Source of the DNA: Paenibacillus sp. D2_2
GTDB lineage: Bacteria > Bacillota > Bacilli > Paenibacillales > Paenibacillaceae
Direction: 5' to 3'
Assembly (NCBI RefSeq): GCF_031199965.1
Contig: NZ_CP133605.1
Location: 4,485,001 to 4,549,000, forward strand
DNA length: 64,000 nucleotides
Shown: positions 42,180 through 53,143 of the stretch, in pieces
Layout: each line of letters opens with the position of its first letter
Numbering within the stretch: the stretch's first letter is position 1
Program-made: the position numbers and the translations under genes
The notes under the pieces: generated by a model
Seen by the model: only the letters and a program-made list of their open reading frames with translations
Database searches by the model: none
What the model was told of the DNA's origin: nothing

Positions 42180-44509
42180 CTATTGCAGCCGTTCAACGAG
42201 CGCATGTTTCAGGACCTGATCCATATGCGCCACAGGCACAAATTCAATATCTTCCTTCACGCTGTCCGGAATATCACGCAAATCGCGTTCATTATCCTTA
42301 GGCAGCAGTATCTTCTTGTAACCAGCCCGATGAGCCGCTAAAGACTTCTCCTTCAATCCGCCGATTGGCAGTACCCGGCCCCGCAAAGTAATCTCGCCAG
42401 TCATCGCGATATCCTTAGAGACATGACGACCGGTTAGGGCAGAGATCAGAGCCGTTGCAATCGTAATTCCTGCCGAAGGTCCATCCTTAGGTATCGCTCC
42501 CTCTGGAATATGGATGTGAACATCATTCTTCTCATGGAAGTCGGTCGGAATCCCCAATTCTTCCGCTTTGGATCGGGTATAACTGAAGGCCGCTTGAGCG
42601 GACTCTTTCATTACATCGCCCAGCTTACCGGTCAGAATCAGCTTACCACTACCAGGCACAACGGTTACTTCTATCAGCAGCGTCTCTCCGCCAACCTCAG
42701 TCCAGGCCAGCCCAGTCACCATACCAACCTGATCCTCCAGCTCGGCCACACCATAACGGAATTTAGGAATCCCCAAATAATCCTTGACCTGATCCGCCGT
42801 AATCTCCAAGCGTTCGATCCCCTCAGAGACGATTCTCTTGGCAGCCTTACGGCATAGAGCCGCTACCTGCTGCTCAAGATTTCTTACTCCAGACTCTCGT
42901 GTATATTCACGGACAGTCTTCAGCAATGCGGACTCATCGATCTGCAGTTGCTCCGGCTCCAGCCCGTGCTCTCGCTTCTGCTTCGGAAGAAGATAACGCG
43001 TCGCAATCTGCAACTTCTCCAGCTCTGTATAACCTGGAATGAACAACATCTCCATCCGGTCGAGCAGCGGCCGCGGTATGTTATGAACTGCATTGGCCGT
43101 CGTAATGAACATCACGTTGGACAGATCAAACGGTACTTCAATGAAGTGATCGCTAAAGGTGTTGTTCTGCTCCGGATCAAGCACTTCCAGCAGGGCAGCC
43201 GACGGATCACCGCGGAAATCCGAGGCCATCTTGTCGATCTCGTCAAGCAAGAATACCGGATTCAGCATCCCCGCCGTCTTCATTCCTTGAATGATTCTAC
43301 CCGGCATTGCACCGACATAGGTTCTTCGATGCCCGCGAATCTCTGCTTCATCACGCACGCCGCCTGAGAGACGCGTACGAATTTGCGTCCCAGCGACCTG
43401 GCAATGGAACGGGCCAGTGAGGTCTTCCCGACCCCTGGCGGACCAACAAGGCATAGAATCGGGCCCTTCAGCTTCTTGACGAGCTTTTGCACCGCTAAAT
43501 ATTCAAGCACCCGCTCCTTCGGCTTATCCAGACCGTAATGATCTTCGTCAAGCACCTGCTCTGCCTTAGCAAGATCCAGATCATCCTCACTTTGCTGATC
43601 CCAAGGCAGACTTAGCAGCCAATCGACGTAATTACGAATCACACCACCTTCGGCGGAGCTGATTGGCATTTTCTCGAGGCGGTCTATCTCCTTGAGCGTC
43701 TTCTCCCGCACCGAATCCGGCAGCGTCTTTGCTTCCAGCTGGGAGCGAAGCTCTTCTACCTCCCCAGCACGGCCTTCCTTCTCGCCAAGTTCCTTCTGGA
43801 TTGCCTTCATCTGCTCACGCAGATAATATTCCTTTTGCGTCTTCTCCATCTGCTTCTTAACACGTTGGCTGATCTTCCGTTCAAGCTCAAGTACCTCGCG
43901 CTCATTATTCAGTATGTCGAGCAGCTTCTCCAGACGTTCCCTTACATCGATCGTCTCGAGAATCTCCTGCTTATCCTTGATTTTGAGAGATAAGTGGCTC
44001 GTAATGACATCAGCGAGCCGCCCAGCCTCCTCAATATCGGATACTGCCGCTAAAGTCTCGGGTGTTACTTTTTTGGATAAGTTAATATAATGTTCGAATT
44101 GAGTTAACACCGTGCGCATGAGAGCATCCACTTCAGGCTCCGAAGGCTCGATTTCTGGTCTCTCGACCGCAATGACCTCGTAATATTCTTCAATATCCAA
44201 ATATTCCATAATTTCAGCACGTTCCGTACCTTCAACTAGAACTCTGATCGTCCCATTGGGGAGCTTCAGCATTTGCCGGACCTTTGCTACCGTGCCGATT
44301 CTAAATATATCTTCTTGCGTCGGTTCTTCAATGTTCACTTCGGATTGAGAACAGAGGAGAATCAAATTGTCGTCAACCATCGCTTTTTCCAGCGCTTTTA
44401 CGGATTTATCCCGTCCAACATCCAAATGCAGTACCATGCTTGGATAGACGAGTAAACCACGTAAAGGCAACAGAGGAAAACGACGGCCTTTGTTTTTATG
44501 AGGTCCCAT
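42180..44509 (-). CDS. lonA: ATP-dependent protease LonA (frame broken)
   Basis: Lon is a hexameric AAA+ serine protease for damaged and regulatory proteins. The first frame has the substrate-binding N-domain, coiled coil and Walker A ([15 protein letters not shown]). One added base near 43365 joins FVRVS to (L)[19 protein letters not shown]. The second frame has the proteolytic domain with Ser in [14 protein letters not shown] and Lys in GLKEKSLAA. The total is 776 residues. Start ATG at 44509, ten bases after GGAGG. Confidence 0.92.
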
Positions 44510-44633
44510 CGCTTTCGCACCTCCAGTCGTTCTCGTAAGATATCATTCATATTTTAGCAAATGTTACATGAAAACACCAATGAAGAACGGCTGCACAAAG
44601 GCAGCCGCCAAGAGGAAAAGTTGTACTTCACAT

Positions 44634-46355
44634 TCACATTGAACTGTTCGGAGTGGGCGATTCGGCATGAAGGAATGGCGCGGGCGATGGCGCAGGGGCG
44701 AAAAGTTCCTCTTCCCCAGAAATTAGGCCCAAATCCTTCTGCATTTCTGGACCGAATACATGCTGGAATACCTCATTGATTGACTCAACAGGTATGACTC
44801 TCAGCCCATCCAAGCCTTCAAACAAGGATTGCCAGTTCTCCTTCGGAATTAGAACTGTCGTTGCTCCTGCCTGGAAGGCAGCCTCTACCTTGGCGACAAC
44901 ACCACCGACCGGTTTGGCATTGCCGTAGATACCCAGTTCCCCGGTCATCGCGATCCGATGATCTACCGGGATCGATTTGATGGCTGAAGCAACAGCTGTG
45001 GCGATGGCAAGCCCTGCGGAAGGACCGTCTATCGGCGTTCCTCCTGGGAAGTTGATATGAATATCATACTTGCTGATATCAAGGCCGATTCGCTTCATTA
45101 CAGTCAGTACATTCTCGACCGAGCCCTTGGCCATGCTCTTACGGCGCAGTGTTCTGCTCCCGCCTCCTAGCTCCTCCTCATCCACAACGCCCGTGATCGT
45201 GAAGTTTCCTTGCCCTTTCTCAACAGGTATTGCGGTTGCCTCGATCTCCAGTAAGGTGCCCTGGTTCGGCCCGTAAACGGCCAGACCATTCACAACACCC
45301 ACCTCTGAGCGGGATGGAATCTTCCGTTCTGGTCTTGGCGTTAACTGACTACTCGTAGCGACCCACTCCAGGTCAGAAGCAAGCAGATGATCCCGTTTCT
45401 CCGTCAGCGCCAATCCCACGGCTAGCTGTACCATATTAACAGCTTCGCGCCCGTTCGTAGCGTATTTCGTAATTACATCAACGGCTTCCGGACAAGGTTG
45501 AAAGCCAATTCGTTTGATCGCTTCGACGGCGATTTGCGCGATCTCATCGGGCAACAGCGGACGGAAATAAATTTCCATACACCGTGACCTAAGTGCCGGA
45601 GGAATCTCTTGCGGAGAACGGGTCGTTGCCCCGACCAGCCTGAAATCCGCAGGCAGACCATTTTGAAAAATATCGTGAATATAGGCAGGTGTATTCGAAT
45701 CTTCAGAGCTATAATATGCACTCTCCAGATACACCTTGCGATCCTCTAGTACTTTTAGCAGTTTATTCATCTGCATCGAATGTAATTCACCAATCTCGTC
45801 TATAAACAATATTCCACCATGCGCCTTCGTGACTGCTCCCGGCTTAGGCTGGGGAATGCCTGCAACCCCCATGGCGCCTGCCCCTTGATAGATCGGATCA
45901 TGAACCGAACCGATCAGCGGATCGGCAATACCACGTTCATCAAACCGAGCAATAGTCGCATCGATTTCGAAAAACTTGGCATCCACTTTAAAGGGAGAGA
46001 CCGGATTCTTCTTAGCCTCTTCCATTACAACGCGAGCAGCAGCCGTCTTGCCGACTCCAGGCGGCCCATAGATAATCACATGTTGCGGATTCGCGCTGCA
46101 CAGCGCCGCTTTCAGTGCGCGAAGGCCGTCCTTCTGACCGACGATATCGCCTAATGAAGCAGGCCTTGTCCGCTCAGCCAGCGGTTTCGTCAGTGAAATC
46201 GCCCGCAGCTTGCGTAGCTTCTCCATTTCTTTCCGCGATTCACGATCAACTGCACTACGATTACCTTTCTGGCTGCGTAGCTGATTCCAGAAGTAAAGCC
46301 CGATCACCACCGCAAAAAACATTTGTACGGACATCAGAATGACACTTAGTTCCAT
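44634..46355 (-). CDS. lonB: ATP-dependent protease LonB
   Basis: LonB is the membrane-linked Lon paralogue of spore-formers, associated with the forespore. The N-terminus (MELSVILMSVQMFFAVVIGLYF) is one membrane span. The AAA+ domain has [13 protein letters not shown]; the protease domain has Ser in IDGPSAGLAIATAV and Lys in KPVGGVVAKVEAA. Start at the ATG at 46355, ten bases after GGAGG; the frame opens six codons earlier. The C-terminus is proline/alanine-rich. It lies between lonA and clpX. Confidence 0.92.
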   Translation of the reverse strand: MELSVILMSVQMFFAVVIGLYFWNQLRSQKGNRSAVDRESRKEMEKLRKLRAISLTKPLAERTRPASLGDIVGQKDGLRALKAALCSANPQHVIIYGPPGVGKTAAARVVMEEAKKNPVSPFKVDAKFFEIDATIARFDERGIADPLIGSVHDPIYQGAGAMGVAGIPQPKPGAVTKAHGGILFIDEIGELHSMQMNKLLKVLEDRKVYLESAYYSSEDSNTPAYIHDIFQNGLPADFRLVGATTRSPQEIPPALRSRCMEIYFRPLLPDEIAQIAVEAIKRIGFQPCPEAVDVITKYATNGREAVNMVQLAVGLALTEKRDHLLASDLEWVATSSQLTPRPERKIPSRSEVGVVNGLAVYGPNQGTLLEIEATAIPVEKGQGNFTITGVVDEEELGGGSRTLRRKSMAKGSVENVLTVMKRIGLDISKYDIHINFPGGTPIDGPSAGLAIATAVASAIKSIPVDHRIAMTGELGIYGNAKPVGGVVAKVEAAFQAGATTVLIPKENWQSLFEGLDGLRVIPVESINEVFQHVFGPEMQKDLGLISGEEELFAPAPSPAPFLHAESPTPNSSM

Positions 46356-46386
46356 AATCAATAAGCCTCCCACACTTTAGCTACAT

Positions 46387-46423
46387 CTAACCTTCTTGAT
46401 GCTGAAAACTAGCCTTTTTAAAC
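46387..46423 (+). repeat. Dispersed palindromic repeat, right end only (G)
   Basis: TCTAACCTTCTTGATGCTGAAAACT then CTTTTTAAAC matches the right arm of copies A-D. It ends 32 bases before the lonB start. No left arm is visible. Confidence 0.55.
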
Positions 46424-46500
46424 TTACATTATAAGGATAGTATTGCCCTTTCGCTCAGTCATAAAACGCAGATGGGCTCTAAATTGTCGGGAAAAGCAAA

Positions 46501-46531
46501 AACCGTAAACTGCATACTGCAGCTTACGGTT
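46501..46531 (-). terminator. Terminator after ispG
   Basis: AACCGTAA ... TTACGGTT stem with an inner CTGCA/TGCAG pairing and TTTTTGC tail on the minus strand, 22 bases past the stop. Confidence 0.85.
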
Positions 46532-46552
46532 AATAAACGACTCTATTTTATT

Positions 46553-47698
46553 TTATACACCAGCGTTTGCTTTCAACTTGGCAGCAATCTTGGCCTGATG
46601 TTCTTTGCGTCCAGGGATCTCTCCTGTCTCTTCGAAAACCTGTGCGATATAGTCGATCTCCTTCTTCAGCTCAGCGACGAGTTCCTCCTCCGGAACCTTG
46701 CGAACCATCTCCCCATAACGGAACAACATTCCTTCGCCGCGAGCTCCAGCGATCCCGATATCCGCCTCACGAGCTTCACCAGGACCATTGACGGCACATC
46801 CAAGTACCGACACCTTGATCGGCACTTTCAGATTCGAGAGATATTCTTCTACTTCGTTAGCAATGCTGAACAAATCGATATCCAGTCGGCCACAGGTCGG
46901 GCAGGATACAAGTGTAGGAGCATTGGTAATGAGACCAAATGACTTCAGCAACTCACGTGCTACCTTAACCTCTTCTACCGGGTCCGCACTAAGCGAGATC
47001 CGCAGCGTTGATCCGATCCCACGTGAGAGCAGCGCGCCGATCCCTGCCGCACTTTTCACGGTTCCCGCGAACAAGGTGCCAGCTTCTGTAATACCAAGAT
47101 GTAGCGGATACGGAATGACTTCAGCCGCCTTCGTATAGGCCTCAATCGCCATCGGCACATCCGAAGCTTTCAGCGATACGATAATGTCGTGGAAATCCAG
47201 TTCCTCCAGAATCCCGATATGAAATAGTGCGCTCTCTACCATAGCTTCCGGTGTCGGATAGCCGTATTTATCAAGCAAATGCTGCTCTAGAGATCCGGCA
47301 TTTACGCCGATACGAATTGGGATTCCCTTCTCCTTACAGGCGTTGACGACAGCTTCAACCTTCTCGCGGCGCCCGATGTTGCCCGGATTAATACGAACCT
47401 TGTCAATTCCGTTCTCAATAGCTTGCAGCGCTAGCTTGTAGTTAAAATGAATATCAGCTACAAGAGGAATATGAATCTGCTTCTTGATTTCCTTGATTGC
47501 AGCAGCCGCTTCCTCATTATTCACGGTAACACGTACCATTTGGCAGCCTGCTTCTTCGAGACGGAGAATTTCAGCTACCGTCGCGGCAACATCCGCTGTC
47601 TTGGTCGTGCACATACTCTGAATGATTACTTCGTCGCTACCGCCGATCGTCAAATTACCTACTTTGACCGGACGTGTATCTTGTCTCAAGAATGTCAT
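46553..47698 (-). CDS. ispG: 4-hydroxy-3-methylbut-2-enyl diphosphate synthase
   Basis: This 4Fe-4S enzyme of the MEP isoprenoid pathway has iron-sulphur cysteines in [10 protein letters not shown] and [25 protein letters not shown] near the N-terminus is standard. The frame opens 31 codons earlier at 47791, but the ATG at 47698 ([15 protein letters not shown]) with GGGAG upstream fits the family; length is about 381. It sits inside the protease gene region as a separate unit. Confidence 0.92.
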   Translation of the reverse strand: MTFLRQDTRPVKVGNLTIGGSDEVIIQSMCTTKTADVAATVAEILRLEEAGCQMVRVTVNNEEAAAAIKEIKKQIHIPLVADIHFNYKLALQAIENGIDKVRINPGNIGRREKVEAVVNACKEKGIPIRIGVNAGSLEQHLLDKYGYPTPEAMVESALFHIGILEELDFHDIIVSLKASDVPMAIEAYTKAAEVIPYPLHLGITEAGTLFAGTVKSAAGIGALLSRGIGSTLRISLSADPVEEVKVARELLKSFGLITNAPTLVSCPTCGRLDIDLFSIANEVEEYLSNLKVPIKVSVLGCAVNGPGEAREADIGIAGARGEGMLFRYGEMVRKVPEEELVAELKKEIDYIAQVFEETGEIPGRKEHQAKIAAKLKANAGV

Positions 47699-47799
47699 TT
47701 CACGTCTCTCCCATAACGTCAAAGCTCCACCCCTGTGAAGGAACGCGCCCGAAAAAGACTGCGCCAAATACAAAGGTGGAGGGATTGACATTTATTTAG

Positions 47800-47814
47800 C
47801 AGCGTAACACGCTG
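47800..47814 (-). terminator. Weak hairpin after clpX
   Basis: CAGCGT-AAC-ACGCTG stem 12 bases past the clpX stop, with an A/T-rich but not T-rich tail. Confidence 0.4.
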
Positions 47815-47826
47815 TATTATTTTTAC

Positions 47827-49083
47827 TTATGCGCTCTCTTCTTGCTTCTTGCTCTTCTTCGCTCCGAGTTCAGGCATCGTCTTCTCTTCAACGACCTGCT
47901 CGGTGATAACGCAATCCTCGATATCTTCTCTGGATGGAACTTCGTACATTACATCCAGCATAATACCCTCGATAATTGCCCGAAGTCCACGTGCACCGGT
48001 ATTCCGTTTGATAGCTTCACGCGCAATTGCTTCCAATGCCTTAGGCTCAAAACGTAAATTCACGTTATCAAGCTCCAGCATCTTCTGATATTGCTTCACC
48101 AGTGCGTTCTTCGGTTCAGACAAAATACGAACCAAGGAACTCTCATCAAGCGGCTCCAACGTCGAAATCACTGGCAGACGACCGACAAACTCAGGAATCA
48201 AACCGAATTTGAGCAAATCCTCTGGAAGAACCATGCCCAGATATTCACCCGGCTTAAGATCCTTCTGGCCTTCACTAGTTGCATTAAAGCCAATGACCTT
48301 CTTGCCGATCCGGCGCTTGATCATTTGCTCGAGGCCGTCGAAGGCACCGCCGCAAATGAACAGGATATTCGTTGTATCAATCTGGATGAATTCCTGATGT
48401 GGATGCTTGCGTCCACCTTGTGGTGGAACAGAAGCGACCGTACCTTCAAGAATTTTCAGAAGCGCTTGCTGCACACCTTCACCGGATACATCACGAGTAA
48501 TAGAAGGATTCTCGGATTTACGAGCTACTTTATCGATCTCATCGATATAAATAATTCCACGTTCCGCCTTCTCCACATCATAATCAGCAGCTTGAATCAG
48601 CTTGAGCAGAATATTCTCTACATCTTCGCCAACATAACCAGCTTCGGTCAATGAAGTAGCGTCTGCAATGGCAAACGGTACATTCAAGATTTTAGCCATT
48701 GTCTGTGCCAGCAGTGTTTTACCGGAACCGGTAGGTCCCAGAAGTAGAATATTACTCTTCTGCAGTTCAACATCATCAATCTTACTCTGTGTATTTACAC
48801 GCTTGTAGTGATTATATACTGCAACTGACAGAGATTTCTTCGCTTGCTCTTGACCAATGACATATTGATCGAGAATTTCACGAATCTCTCTCGGTTTTGG
48901 GATTTCTTTGAGGTCTAGTTCCTCTTCGTGTCCCAATTCCTCCTCAACGATCTCCGTGCAAAGTTCAATACATTCATCACATATATAAACGCCAGGTCCG
49001 GCGACAAGTTTGCGAACCTGATCCTGCGACTTACCGCAGAACGAACATTTCAGTTGCCCTTTCTCGTCGTTGAATTTAAACAT
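47827..49083 (-). CDS. clpX: ClpX unfoldase subunit
   Basis: This 418-residue AAA+ unfoldase feeds substrates to ClpP. The N-terminal zinc domain is [11 protein letters not shown]...[10 protein letters not shown]. Walker A is [12 protein letters not shown], Walker B is IIYIDEIDK, and IGF at about residue 265 (VIGFNATSE) is the ClpP-docking loop. It lies 19 bases downstream of clpP. Confidence 0.96.
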   Translation of the reverse strand: MFKFNDEKGQLKCSFCGKSQDQVRKLVAGPGVYICDECIELCTEIVEEELGHEEELDLKEIPKPREIREILDQYVIGQEQAKKSLSVAVYNHYKRVNTQSKIDDVELQKSNILLLGPTGSGKTLLAQTMAKILNVPFAIADATSLTEAGYVGEDVENILLKLIQAADYDVEKAERGIIYIDEIDKVARKSENPSITRDVSGEGVQQALLKILEGTVASVPPQGGRKHPHQEFIQIDTTNILFICGGAFDGLEQMIKRRIGKKVIGFNATSEGQKDLKPGEYLGMVLPEDLLKFGLIPEFVGRLPVISTLEPLDESSLVRILSEPKNALVKQYQKMLELDNVNLRFEPKALEAIAREAIKRNTGARGLRAIIEGIMLDVMYEVPSREDIEDCVITEQVVEEKTMPELGAKKSKKQEESA

Positions 49084-49102
49084 GTAAACACCCCTTTAAT
49101 GT

Positions 49103-49687
49103 TTAGTGGGCCTGATAAATCACCTTATCAATAATCCCGTAAGCCTTCGCTTCTTCCGCGCTCATGAAGAAATCGCGGTCTGTGTCGCGCTGAATTTTAT
49201 CCAGGGGTTGACCCGTGCGATCTACATAGATCTGATTCAACTTCTCTCTGGTCTTAATAATCCAGTCAGCATGTATTTTGATATCAGCCGCCTGCCCTCG
49301 AACTCCTCCAAGAGGCTGATGAATCATAACCTCGCTGTTCGGCAGCGCGAAACGCTTGCCAGGCGCGCCTGCTGTAAGCAATAAAGACCCCATGCTTGCA
49401 GCCATTCCCACACAGATCGTGGAGACGTCAGGCTTGATATATTGCATTGTATCATATATACCCATTCCGGCTGTAACTGATCCGCCAGGCGAGTTAATGT
49501 ACAAATGGATGTCTTTCTCAGGATCTTCTGCTGCTAAAAACAGCAATTGGGCAATCACGAGATTGGCAACATCATCATCTATCGCGCTGCTTAGAAAAAT
49601 GATGCGATCTTTGAGCAGTCTTGAGTAAATATCGTAAGACCGTTCACCCCGATTTGTTTGTTCAACGACCATTGGAACCAGACTCAT
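49103..49687 (-). CDS. clpP: ClpP protease subunit
   Basis: This 194-residue serine peptidase forms the ClpXP chamber. Ser98 in [11 protein letters not shown] and His123 in [10 protein letters not shown] are the visible catalytic residues. The frame opens at 49750; the ATG at 49687 ([20 protein letters not shown]) is the conserved start, eight bases after GAGG. It has its own promoter, so clpP-clpX is probably one transcript. Confidence 0.96.
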   Translation of the reverse strand: MSLVPMVVEQTNRGERSYDIYSRLLKDRIIFLSSAIDDDVANLVIAQLLFLAAEDPEKDIHLYINSPGGSVTAGMGIYDTMQYIKPDVSTICVGMAASMGSLLLTAGAPGKRFALPNSEVMIHQPLGGVRGQAADIKIHADWIIKTREKLNQIYVDRTGQPLDKIQRDTDRDFFMSAEEAKAYGIIDKVIYQAH

Positions 49688-49734
49688 GCGACCAACCTCA
49701 TTTCTTTTCAATTTCTTTGCTGCTCTCACCAAGT

Positions 49735-49763
49735 ATTTTATCACGTTCAAAGGTCTATGTCAT
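49735..49763 (-). promoter_or_regulatory. Sigma-A promoter of clpP
   Basis: ATGACA (49763-49758), a 17-base spacer, TAAAAT (49740-49735). No clear CtsR heptad pair is seen nearby. Confidence 0.6.
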
Positions 49764-49862
49764 TTTTCACACGATACAGTCTATGACCTCAGAAAGAGAA
49801 TATATACCCTCGAGCTCGTCCGAAAACGATTGGAAATAAATGTATTACAAAAAGTTGAAAAA

Positions 49863-49893
49863 TTAAGGCACGCATTTAATATACGTGCCTTAA
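49863..49893 (-). terminator. Terminator after tig
   Basis: TTAAGGCACG/CGTGCCTTAA stem with a TTTTT tail on the minus strand. Confidence 0.85.
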
Positions 49894-49960
49894 CATTTAA
49901 AGGTTACAGTGTTATGTTACGGCGATCATCGCCGTTGTATCTAGATGCTGCAAGGGAATA

Positions 49961-51307
49961 TTATTCGCCTTGGGTTGCTTCTTCTTTAGCTTCGGACTTT
50001 GCAGCCAGTTGCTCAGCAGGAACTTCCTTGCTGTTAGCAAGAAGGAATTCAATCGTCTTGCGCAAGAGTACTTCTTCTTTCAAGCTGCTCAAAGCACCGT
50101 TTGCTGCAAGAATGTTACGGATCTCTTCTGGAGAACGCTTGTAAGCATCAGCCATGTCCGCAAGTTCTTTAGTGATTTCTTCTTCAGTTGCTTCAACTTT
50201 CTCAGCCTTAGCAATTTGCTCAAGAACAAGATTGTTGCGAACGCGTTTCTCAGCGTCAGCTTTCATTTGTCCTTGCAGATCTTCAATCGTTTGGCCGGAG
50301 AAGTTCAAGAACAAGTCAAGGTTCATACCTTGAGCGCGAAGACGGTTGTCGAAATCGCGAACCATGTTTTGTACTTCTGTTTGTACCATAGCTTCAGGAA
50401 TTTCAACTTCAGCGTTAGCTCCAACAGCTTCTACAACCGCTGCTTCACGAGCCGCTTTGCCTTCGTTCTCTTTACGAGCGACGATTTGTTTCTTCAAATC
50501 TTCCTTGTACTCGTCAAGCGTATCAAATTCACTAACGTCTTTAGCGAATTCATCGTCAAGTTCAGGCAGTTGCTTGCGTTTGATTTCATGTACTTTCACT
50601 TTGAATACTGCTTCCTTACCAGCAAGCTCTTCTGCATGATAAGTCTCAGGGAAAGTAACTGTTACGTCTTTGAAGTCGCCTGTTGCCATACCGACAACTT
50701 GATCTTCAAAACCAGGAATGAACGAGTTGCTTCCAAGCTCAAGCGAATAGCGCTCGCCTTTGCCGCCCTCGAAAGGTACGCCATCAACGGAACCTTCGAA
50801 GTCGATTACAGTAACATCACCATTTTGTGCTGCTTCTTCATCGATAACAACCAATTCAGCATGACGCTCTTGCATACGAGTAAGTTCTTCGTTGAGTTCT
50901 TCTTCGCTAACTTCAACGTTGATCGCTGCAACTTCGACTCCTTTGTAGTCGCCAAGAGTAACTTCAGGTTTAACCGTTACTTTTGCTTTGAATTTGAAAG
51001 GTTGTCCCTTAACAAATTGTTCTACGTCTACTTCTGGACGATCTACTGGGAAAATGTTAGTCTCATCGATCGCTTCTGTGTAAACTTCTGGAAGCAAGAT
51101 ATCGATTGCATCTTGGTACAAGCTCTCTACACCAAAACGAGATTCAAAGATCCCCCGAGGTACTTTACCTTTACGGAAACCAGGAACGTTGATCTTCTTC
51201 ACTACTTTTTGAAAAGCTTTATCCAATGCAGAGGCTACGCGTTCTGCCTCAACTTCAACCTCGAGAACGCCGAGGTTTTTTTCTATTTTCTCCCAAGTTG
51301 CTTTCAT
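49961..51307 (-). CDS. tig: Trigger factor
   Basis: This ribosome-bound chaperone and prolyl isomerase (448 residues) has the N-terminal ribosome-binding signature PGFRKGKVPRGIFESRFG, an FKBP domain (VTVIDFEGSVDGVPFEGGKG) and a helical C-terminal domain. It has its own promoter and terminator and lies upstream of clpPX. The plus strand carries a 459-codon open frame opposite this gene; I consider it an artefact of codon bias. Confidence 0.95.
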   Translation of the reverse strand: MKATWEKIEKNLGVLEVEVEAERVASALDKAFQKVVKKINVPGFRKGKVPRGIFESRFGVESLYQDAIDILLPEVYTEAIDETNIFPVDRPEVDVEQFVKGQPFKFKAKVTVKPEVTLGDYKGVEVAAINVEVSEEELNEELTRMQERHAELVVIDEEAAQNGDVTVIDFEGSVDGVPFEGGKGERYSLELGSNSFIPGFEDQVVGMATGDFKDVTVTFPETYHAEELAGKEAVFKVKVHEIKRKQLPELDDEFAKDVSEFDTLDEYKEDLKKQIVARKENEGKAAREAAVVEAVGANAEVEIPEAMVQTEVQNMVRDFDNRLRAQGMNLDLFLNFSGQTIEDLQGQMKADAEKRVRNNLVLEQIAKAEKVEATEEEITKELADMADAYKRSPEEIRNILAANGALSSLKEEVLLRKTIEFLLANSKEVPAEQLAAKSEAKEEATQGE

Positions 51308-51423
51308 TTATGCCTTCCCCTCCAAAATTCATATATACTAAAGTACTGAAACCGAATCGCGATAAAGCAGCTATCAAGGTTCCAGTATAGCTGTCCTTAT
51401 TCCACGTTCAGAATAACCATTCC

Positions 51424-51452
51424 ATTATAAACAACAATGTATCTTTTTACAA
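51424..51452 (-). promoter_or_regulatory. Sigma-A promoter of tig
   Basis: TTGTAA (51452-51447), a 17-base spacer and a perfect TATAAT (51429-51424), about 120 bases before the tig start. Confidence 0.75.
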
Positions 51453-51504
51453 GAGCCTGCAAAAGACTGGGAGAGATCGCCACTACGCCTTACTATGCCT
51501 TGTC

Positions 51505-52448
51505 TTATTTTAGACCGGAACTGGTAAACTGACGCATCGAACGATACGCCTGTTCAAAGCGCAGTCTTAAATGATCGGTTATTCCATACAAAGCTCGAAT
51601 CTCTTCATCATTATGACCACCCGGCAAGGTATCTGATACGATCTGATGCAGGGCAGCCGCCCAAATATCGATGATATCATCCTCTTCTACCAGCATAGAT
51701 CGGTAATCTACGGTCCCGTATATGGCCATCACGAACTGAAACCACAGCTCTTGGGCGAAATAAAAGAGTGTTGGATCATGAACTTGCGTCTGTTCTCCAA
51801 CCCGCTCCAAAATACTCTGGACCGAGGGCGGAAAATCCTCCTGTCTTAGAGGAACGGATTCAATATCGATATCTACCCGCTCTCCTGAGCGCAGAAATGT
51901 AACATGCCCAGTCTGGCCTCTCCGACGCAAAGTTTGCAGAACTCTGTATTGTAGTAATGGATGTAATTTCTGGCGTCCAAGCCATTGAACGAGAACTTCA
52001 TCCACATCAGATGACTCCAAATAAGAGAGCTGATCTAATGCCAGAAAAGTCTGTTCCGACAAAGGTTGATCCGTTACTGTCTGAAGCAGCTTGGCGGCAT
52101 ACTCCTTATCCTCGGCTGCTTTGGACCGAACATGCTGTCTGGCCATTTCTTCTTCGGCCTCATCTGACAGATCAAATTCATTATCCTCTAGCGATTCATC
52201 CTGCAAACCGGGAAAGCACCAATAAGCCAATCCAGGAGTGCCTGCCATTCATCATAATTTTTCTGGTCCAATCCCTGACATTGCAATAAAAAGCGAAGGA
52301 GGTTAGCCGCCTCTTTATACTGCTCCCGTTCAAGCATCCTTGTCAGCTCAATTTGATAAAAATCTAAAGTTTTGGGGAATAAAAAAAGATTATCCTTTTC
52401 ATCGGGCCGTAAGTTGTTAATAGCAGCAGCCCCCTTCTTCCGAAGCAA
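51505..52448 (-). CDS. Unknown protein with helical repeat character (frame broken)
   Basis: Two frames join into one 314-residue protein if one base is added to CCGGG at 52208-52212 (linking LIGAFP to GLQDESLEDNEFDLSD). The N-terminal half is helical (KTLDFYQIELTRMLEREQYKEAANLL), TPR-like in character; an acidic stretch and a helical C-terminal half follow. There is no membrane span or enzyme motif. The only in-frame start is TTG at 52448, about ten bases after a TATAAT box, so the message may be leaderless. I do not recognise its function. Confidence 0.65.
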
Positions 52449-52458
52449 TTTATTTGAA

Positions 52459-52486
52459 ATTATAGCATAGACTTTGTGTAGGGCAA
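52459..52486 (-). promoter_or_regulatory. Promoter very close to the start of the gene at 52448
   Basis: TTGCCC (52486-52481), a 16-base spacer, TATAAT (52464-52459). Transcription would begin only about four bases before the TTG start codon. Confidence 0.6.
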
Positions 52487-52521
52487 AAATGTGGCCGTAG
52501 GAGCCAGTTCAAAATCTAGTA

Positions 52522-52551
52522 TTGCCTAACTCCTCCTCAATATGTTATGAT
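52522..52551 (+). promoter_or_regulatory. Promoter of the tRNA-Arg gene
   Basis: TTGCCT (52522-52527), an 18-base spacer, TATGAT (52546-52551), about 20 bases upstream of the tRNA. Confidence 0.6.
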
Positions 52552-52572
52552 ACTTTTTGCTTGCTTTGATTT

Positions 52573-52646
<74 letters not shown>

Positions 52647-52647
52647 T

Positions 52648-52681
52648 AAAAAAGTCCAGTTCATATGAACTGGACTTTTTT
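52648..52681 (+). terminator. Terminator after tRNA-Arg
   Basis: Perfect palindrome AAAAAAGTCCAGTTC and its complement, two bases after the tRNA, ending in TTTTTT. Confidence 0.92.
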
Positions 52682-52902
52682 GCGTCCTTTGGGATGGGAA
52701 GGGGTTCGTCGGAGTAAACCTTCTGGACCCTTTTTCAGTTTCTTCGTATTACCTTAACATAAGCTTCATTTCGGATTTGAATTCCCCTCTGTAAACCAAA
52801 TCAAGCCTGGAAGAACAAACATGATTCAATCCGCGACGTTAGTGTTCGGGACAGAATAGTAGCTTCCAATCTGAAGTATAACTAAACTACATGGAACATC
52901 TC

Positions 52903-53085
52903 TAACGAAACACCATATCGTTATTTGCGCTAAAAAAGCCGCTCCAAATTTGTAACGAAACTGGGGATCGCTATTGGGGAAAATTCGTAGCTAAAAGCCC
53001 ATATTTCTCCCGAATAACGTTCTGTAGTTTCGTTAACTTTCATTTACTGCTGTTTTTGAGTAAATAACGTTCTGTAGTTTCATTA
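52903..53085. repeat. Four 23-bp dyad motifs at regular spacing
   Basis: TAACGAAAC...CGTTATT-type motifs occur at 52903-52925 and 52953-52975 (plus) and 53013-53035 and 53063-53085 (minus). Starts are 50, 60 and 50 bp apart. Each contains TAACG-N11-CGTTA with at most one change. The surrounding 52700-53140 stretch holds no gene I can support. Confidence 0.75.
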
Positions 53086-53143
53086 GAAGTATTTAATGCT
53101 GAAAATTACGATCCAGAGAATCAAAAAGAAAGGCAGCGATAGT

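Noticed and set aside
49970..51349. 459-codon open frame on the plus strand opposite tig
   Set aside because: The translation is rich in F, S and C with no family pattern and lies entirely opposite a clear trigger factor gene; codon bias of tig explains it.
52903..53085. CRISPR array
   Set aside because: The repeats are on both strands, diverge from each other, and no cas gene is near.
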